From NCBI GenBank assembly GCA_018823745.1, contig JAHJHR010000011.1, forward strand, positions 107,802 through 171,801: a stretch of DNA of 64,000 nucleotides, read 5' to 3'. Under the pieces are notes generated by a model, which searched no databases, was not told the DNA's origin, and was given only the letters and a program-made list of their open reading frames with translations. The number at the start of each line of letters is the position of its first letter. Position 1 is the stretch's first letter. The translations under genes and the position numbers were made by a program. This DNA comes from Alphaproteobacteria bacterium. Lineage in GTDB: Bacteria > Pseudomonadota > Alphaproteobacteria > Oceanibaculales > Oceanibaculaceae. This document shows, piece by piece, positions 60,400 through 64,000 of this stretch.

Positions 60400-60687
60400 T
60401 CAGCCGACCGGCGGGTATTTGGGGTCGAGGCGGCACCCGCAATACGGACAATCGAAGGCCTGCATCACCTTCTGGCGCTCGTCCTCGGGCAGTGTCTTGT
60501 CGTCGACCTTTGCCAGCGCCTCGGCCACTAGGTCGCGGTGCGTCTGCTGCTCGGCGCAGGCCAGTTGCTGCAGTTCCTGCACCTTAACCGGCGCCGTTTC
60601 CACCATGAAGGCCCGCGCAATGCCCGGCACGAGCAGGGCCACCCCGGCAAGCATGCTGGTTTCCAGAAGCCGACGGCGCGTGATCAT
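60400..60687 (-). CDS. Small exported protein with CxxC motif
   Basis: A 95-residue protein of no recognised family. The N-terminus TRRRLLETSMLAGVALLVPGIARA is a signal peptide with a double-Arg start and a Tat-like look. The mature part contains CAEQQTHRDLVAEALAKVDD and ends in CPYCGCRLDPKYP, a probable metal site. ATG at 60687 is used; an in-frame ATG at 60738 adds unrelated residues. It lies between znuA and DUF1007, so a periplasmic zinc chaperone or sensor role is a reasonable guess. Confidence 0.72.
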   Translation of the reverse strand: MITRRRLLETSMLAGVALLVPGIARAFMVETAPVKVQELQQLACAEQQTHRDLVAEALAKVDDKTLPEDERQKVMQAFDCPYCGCRLDPKYPPVG

Positions 60688-60764
60688 GGGAACTCTCCAA
60701 ACCTGCGATGACACAGTCAAGATAGCCCCTCGCGCCATGGCTTTCCAGCCTGCGTCGGCAAAGT

Positions 60765-61790
60765 TTAGCTTTGCAGCGCCAAGCAGCGGCGCAGGCCCTG
60801 CGCCAGCGCGCGCATCGTGCCGAAATAGGCATCCGGCCCTTCCGCCACGCCCGCGCCGATCGGGTCCAGGACGCCCTTCTGCGCGGGGGTTCCCTCGATC
60901 ACCACATCGACCAGCGCCGGGGTGAATTGGGGCTCGGCAAACACACAGCGGGCCTTGGTCTCGGCCAGACGCTGGCGGATTTCGCTGAGGCGCTGGGCGC
61001 TCGGCTGGCGCTCCGGCGACAGGGTGATGGAACCGACGGCATTGGTGCCGTAATGCGCCTCGAAATACTGGTAGGCATCATGGAAGACGATATAGGGCGT
61101 GGCGCGCAGCGGCTCGAGCAGGGCTGCGATCTCTGCATCCATCGCCTCGATCCTGCCGATCATCGTCTCGGCATTGCGGGCATAGACAGCGGCATTCGAC
61201 GGGTCGGCCTGCGACAGGGCGGCAGCGGCGGCCTTCACAATCGCCTCGGCATTATGCGGGTCGAGCCAGATATGCCCGTCCAGCCCGGCATGATCGTCAT
61301 GGTCATGCGCCTTAGCTTTGGCTTCATGCTTATGGCCATGGTCATGCGCAGGCTTCTTGCCGTGGTCATGGCCCTTATGCCCATGATCATCGTCATCGGC
61401 ATGTGCTTCCCAGGCACCGCCCTCACGCAGCTTCAGGGTTTCGACGCCCTCGGCATCGATCAGTTCGATCACGCGGGCCTTGCCACCCAGGCTTTGCAGC
61501 GGGCGGGTCAGGAAGGTTTCCAGCGATTCGCCGACCCAAAACACCAGATCGGCCTGTGACAGCGTCCGGGCATCGGAGGGCTTCAGCGTATAGGTATGCT
61601 CGGAGCCCGCCCCCTTGACCAGCAGGCTCGGCGTGCCCACACCTTGCATGACGCCGGCAACCAGGCCATGGAGCGGCTTGACCGACACCACGACCTTCGG
61701 CGCCTCGGCGGCCTGCGCAGCGCCCAGGGCGGAGAAAACCGCGCCGGCGACCAGCGGCAGCAGGCGATGGATGGATCGGGTCAGCAACAT
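60765..61790 (-). CDS. znuA: Zinc ABC transporter substrate-binding protein
   Basis: A 341-residue periplasmic binding protein. The signal peptide (about residues 1-29) precedes VVVSVKPLHGLVAGVMQGV, which contains the first Zn-binding His. SEHTYTLKPSDARTL supplies the second and VFHDAYQYFEAHYG the third. A long His/Asp-rich loop (about 130-185) is the charged flap typical of zinc-specific members. ATG at 61790 has GGAG upstream; a longer frame crosses the Zur box. It delivers Zn(II) to ZnuBC, whose genes lie on the other side of the Zur box. Confidence 0.93.
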   Translation of the reverse strand: MLLTRSIHRLLPLVAGAVFSALGAAQAAEAPKVVVSVKPLHGLVAGVMQGVGTPSLLVKGAGSEHTYTLKPSDARTLSQADLVFWVGESLETFLTRPLQSLGGKARVIELIDAEGVETLKLREGGAWEAHADDDDHGHKGHDHGKKPAHDHGHKHEAKAKAHDHDDHAGLDGHIWLDPHNAEAIVKAAAAALSQADPSNAAVYARNAETMIGRIEAMDAEIAALLEPLRATPYIVFHDAYQYFEAHYGTNAVGSITLSPERQPSAQRLSEIRQRLAETKARCVFAEPQFTPALVDVVIEGTPAQKGVLDPIGAGVAEGPDAYFGTMRALAQGLRRCLALQS

Positions 61791-61828
61791 GAGGCACACT
61801 CCGCAGGAAATCTCGACGACTCTGTCAG

Positions 61829-61846
61829 GTAATGTTATAAAGTAAC
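61829..61846. promoter_or_regulatory. Zur box between znuA and zur
   Basis: GTAATGTTATAAAGTAAC is a near-palindrome close to the alphaproteobacterial Zur site (GTAATGTTATAACATTAC type). It starts 39 bases upstream of znuA and ends 2 bases before the zur ATG at 61849, so zinc-bound Zur should close both promoters. Confidence 0.85.
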
Positions 61847-61848
61847 GC

Positions 61849-62406
61849 ATGACTGAAAAGCAAGAGCATCTCATGGCGCACGCACCTGCGGCCTCAGACG
61901 GAACCGCGATCTTCGAGCAGGCGGAGCATGATCACGCGCATTGCGTCGATCAGGCGCTGCATGTGGCCGAGGCCATCTGCACCCGCGAAGGCGCGCGGCT
62001 GACCCCACTGCGCCGCCAGGTTCTGGAACTTGTCTGGCGCAGCCATGAGCCGATCGGCGCCTATGACGTGCTGGCCCGGTTGCAGCGCGAGGTCCAGACG
62101 GACGGAACGGATGGCCGGCCGGCCGCCCCGCCGACGGTCTATCGGGCGCTGGATTTCCTGCTGAAGCACGGGCTGGTCCACCGCATCGAATCGCTGAATG
62201 CCTATGTCGGCTGCGCCCATCCGCAGCAGGATCACAGCGGCCAGTTCCTGATCTGCCAGGAATGCGGCAATGCCGCCGAAATTGAGGATGACACCATCAG
62301 CAAGGCGATCCGCGACAATGCCCGGCGCATCGGATTCACCGTCGACCGGGTAACGGTCGAGGTCTCCGGGCGCTGCCCGCGCTGCACCGGTGCGCCTCAT
62401 GCCTGA
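61849..62406 (+). CDS. zur: Zinc uptake regulator Zur (Fur family)
   Basis: A 185-residue Fur-family repressor with a His-rich start (EHDHAHCVDQALHVAE). The winged helix is ICTREGARLTPLRRQVLEL through PTVYRALDFLLKHGLVHRIE. The dimer/metal domain shows GCAHPQQDHSGQFLICQECGN and a last CPRC pair, giving the structural CxxC sites. ATG 61849 has no clear ribosome site because the Zur box abuts it; ATG 61873 (MAHAPAASD) is a real alternative. Its stop overlaps the znuC start. Confidence 0.92.
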   Translation: MTEKQEHLMAHAPAASDGTAIFEQAEHDHAHCVDQALHVAEAICTREGARLTPLRRQVLELVWRSHEPIGAYDVLARLQREVQTDGTDGRPAAPPTVYRALDFLLKHGLVHRIESLNAYVGCAHPQQDHSGQFLICQECGNAAEIEDDTISKAIRDNARRIGFTVDRVTVEVSGRCPRCTGAPHA

Positions 62407-63238
62407 CGGCAGCCCCACTCTCACAACCACACCGCTGGTCGAGGTTGCCGGGCTGACCATCCGGCATGGCGGACAGGCCGTGCTGGAGCATGTCGATCTG
62501 TCGGTACGCTCCGGCGAGATCGTCTGCCTGATCGGGCCGAACGGCGCCGGCAAGACGACGCTGCTGCGCGCCATATTGGGGCTGATCCCGGCCGATAACG
62601 GCACGATCCGTCGCAGTCCCGGTCTGCGCATCGGCTATATGCCGCAGCGTCTGGTCATCGACCCCACCTTGCCGATCACCATGGCGCGCTTCCTGTCGCT
62701 CTCCGGGCGCAGCGACCGGGCGATGCAGTGCCGTGTCCTGGAGGAAGTCGGCATCGCCCATCTGGCCACCCGGCCGATGCAGGCGCTGTCGGGCGGCGAG
62801 ACGCAGCGCGCCCTGCTCGCCCGCGCCCTGCTGAACCAACCGGATCTGCTGATCCTGGACGAGCCGGCGCAGGGCGTCGATGTCAGCGGCCAGGTCGAAC
62901 TGTTCGAGCTGATCGGCCGCATCCGTACCGAACGCGGCTGTGGCGTGCTGATGGTCTCGCATGATCTGCATCTGGTCATGGCGGCAACCGACCGGGTGGT
63001 CTGCCTGAACCAGCATATCTGCTGTACCGGACATCCCGAGGATGTCAGCCGCGACCCGGCCTATCTGTCGCTGTTCGGCCCGCGCGCCGCCCAGGTGCTG
63101 GCGGTCTACCAGCATCATCACGACCACCACCACACGACTGGCGGCGATGTGGTGCCGCTGGCCGAGGACTCCTCGGTCCATCATCACGATCACTGCGCCA
63201 CCCACGGACATACGCACAAGCCCCACCATCATGGATGA
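62399..63238 (+). CDS. znuC: Zinc ABC transporter ATP-binding protein with His-rich tail
   Basis: A 279-residue ABC ATPase. Walker A is GPNGAGKTTLL, the signature LSGGETQRALLARALL, Walker B LLILDEPAQGVD and the switch His in MVSHDLH. A C-terminal tail of about 40 residues is rich in histidine (YQHHHDHHHTTGG and VHHHDHCATHGHTHKPHHH), a likely zinc-buffering extension. The ATG at 62399 overlaps the zur stop by 8 bases; znuB begins within the last codons. Confidence 0.93.
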   Translation: MPDGSPTLTTTPLVEVAGLTIRHGGQAVLEHVDLSVRSGEIVCLIGPNGAGKTTLLRAILGLIPADNGTIRRSPGLRIGYMPQRLVIDPTLPITMARFLSLSGRSDRAMQCRVLEEVGIAHLATRPMQALSGGETQRALLARALLNQPDLLILDEPAQGVDVSGQVELFELIGRIRTERGCGVLMVSHDLHLVMAATDRVVCLNQHICCTGHPEDVSRDPAYLSLFGPRAAQVLAVYQHHHDHHHTTGGDVVPLAEDSSVHHHDHCATHGHTHKPHHHG

Positions 63239-64000
63239 ATTCTTTCTGCGCGCGCTGGCCGGCGGCATTGGTGTCGCCCTGCTGGCCGGGCCGCTCGGCT
63301 CCTTCATCGTCTGGCGGCGGATGGCCTTCTTCGGCGATACGCTGGCGCATTCCGCCCTACTGGGCGTGGCGCTGGGCTTCCTGCTGGGCATCGACCTGAC
63401 CATCGGCATCTTCGCCGTCTGTATCGTCGTCGCCCTGCTGCTGCTCGCCTGGCAGCGCCAGCAGCGCATTGCCGGCGATACGCTGCTGGGCATCCTGTCG
63501 CATACCTCGCTGTCGCTAGGGCTGGTGACGGTGGCGTTCATGAGCACGCTCAGGATCGACCTGATGGGCTATCTGTTTGGCGATGTGCTGGCGGTCAGCT
63601 GGCGTGACGTGGCGACGATCTATCTCGGTGGGGGCGTGGTCATGGGGCTGATCCTGTGGCTCTGGCGGCCCCTTCTGTCGCTGACCGTGCATGAGGAGCT
63701 GGCCCGCGTCGAGGGCGTGCCAGTGGAGCGGGTAAAGATCGGCTTCGTGCTGCTGATGGCGCTGACCGTCGCCATTGCCATGAAGATCGTCGGCATGCTG
63801 CTGATCACCTCGCTGCTGATCATCCCGGCCGCTGCCGCGCGCTCACTGGCCCGCACGCCGGAACAGATGGCGGTGATCGCCAGCGTCATCGGCGTGGTCT
63901 CGGTGATTGTCGGGCTGCAGGGCTCGCTGCATTTCGACCTGCCCTCCGGTCCGGCCATCGTGGCGACGGCCGCCGGTTTCTTCGTCGTCTCCCTGCTCGC
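63231..64000 (+). CDS. znuB: Zinc ABC transporter permease (3' end outside window)
   Basis: An open frame from ATG 63231 (MDEFFLRALAGGIGVALLAGP) runs to the window end, giving 256 residues of a membrane protein of the ABC-3 family. Its early segments (GSFIVWRRMAFFGDTLAHSALLGVALGFLLG) are the ZnuB signature; the ABC-contact loop follows near VHEELARVEGVPVERVKIGF. About seven spans are seen. It overlaps the znuC stop by 8 bases, completing a zur-znuC-znuB operon. Confidence 0.92.
   Translation, partial: MDEFFLRALAGGIGVALLAGPLGSFIVWRRMAFFGDTLAHSALLGVALGFLLGIDLTIGIFAVCIVVALLLLAWQRQQRIAGDTLLGILSHTSLSLGLVTVAFMSTLRIDLMGYLFGDVLAVSWRDVATIYLGGGVVMGLILWLWRPLLSLTVHEELARVEGVPVERVKIGFVLLMALTVAIAMKIVGMLLITSLLIIPAAAARSLARTPEQMAVIASVIGVVSVIVGLQGSLHFDLPSGPAIVATAAGFFVVSLL

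Noticed and set aside
60758..60774. Small stem GCAAAG/CTTTGC at the znuA stop as a terminator.
   Set aside because: The stem is only six pairs, AT-rich, lies partly inside the coding end and is not followed by a T-run, so read-through to the downstream genes is more likely.

Overview
The window is about 66% GC, densely coded, with many ATGA or GTGA start/stop overlaps. Gene content suggests a flagellated alphaproteobacterium, probably near the Rhodospirillales: a DUF1217 flagellar protein, TPR proteins beginning MNRKQRR, an RpoE/ChrR-type promoter and a Zur-controlled znu locus. The species cannot be fixed from sequence alone. I see no rRNA, tRNA, CRISPR array, insertion sequence or phage gene, and no gene-free stretch longer than 300 bases.

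Region 1 (1-38719) is a very large surface-glycan and flagellin-glycosylation island. It holds most of two nonulosonic-acid pathways. The pseudaminic branch is PseB, PseC, PseG, PseI and an SpsF-like cytidylyltransferase. The legionaminic-like branch is PtmA, PtmE, LegB, LegG, LegI and a LegF/PtmB-type CMP-sugar synthetase. Embedded between them is a complete short phosphonate operon (PEP mutase fused to a cytidylyltransferase, phosphonopyruvate decarboxylase, iron alcohol dehydrogenase) next to a LicD-type transferase. This predicts a glycan decorated with 2-hydroxyethylphosphonate or a related phosphonate. Other genes are a sulfotransferase, five putative methyltransferases, a radical SAM protein, three Gfo/Idh/MocA oxidoreductases, three further glycosyltransferases (one a TPR protein fused to a GT29/sialyltransferase-like domain), and two TPR-glycosyltransferases of the flagellin-modifying type, one carrying the whole module twice. 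A sigma-54-like site precedes DUF1217 - TPR-glycosyltransferase - pseB - pseC, linking pseudaminic acid supply to flagellar expression.

Region 2 (38925-48761) is housekeeping and DNA repair: a FAD oxidoreductase, a response regulator with one degenerate receiver, a small unknown protein, and the four-part ligase-associated DNA-damage module (ATP-dependent ligase, MBL-fold exonuclease, Lhr-like helicase, PdeM endonuclease). The module is split by GST, HIT and cyclic-nucleotide-binding genes.

Region 3 (48919-58727) has a TerC membrane protein behind a structured leader, then a photo-oxidative stress module: photolyase, FAD amine oxidase-like protein, DUF1365, cyclopropane-fatty-acid-synthase-like methyltransferase, GPH-type MFS transporter and DUF3833 lipoprotein. 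It sits behind a TGATCC-N18-TAA site that matches the RpoE (ChrR-controlled ECF sigma) promoter. A convergent SnoaL/SDR/DUF6134 operon follows.

Region 4 (58820-64000) is zinc homeostasis: a Zur box between znuA and zur, with znuA followed by a small secreted protein, a DUF1007 protein and a NicO-type metal transporter, and zur followed by znuC and znuB (cut by the window end).
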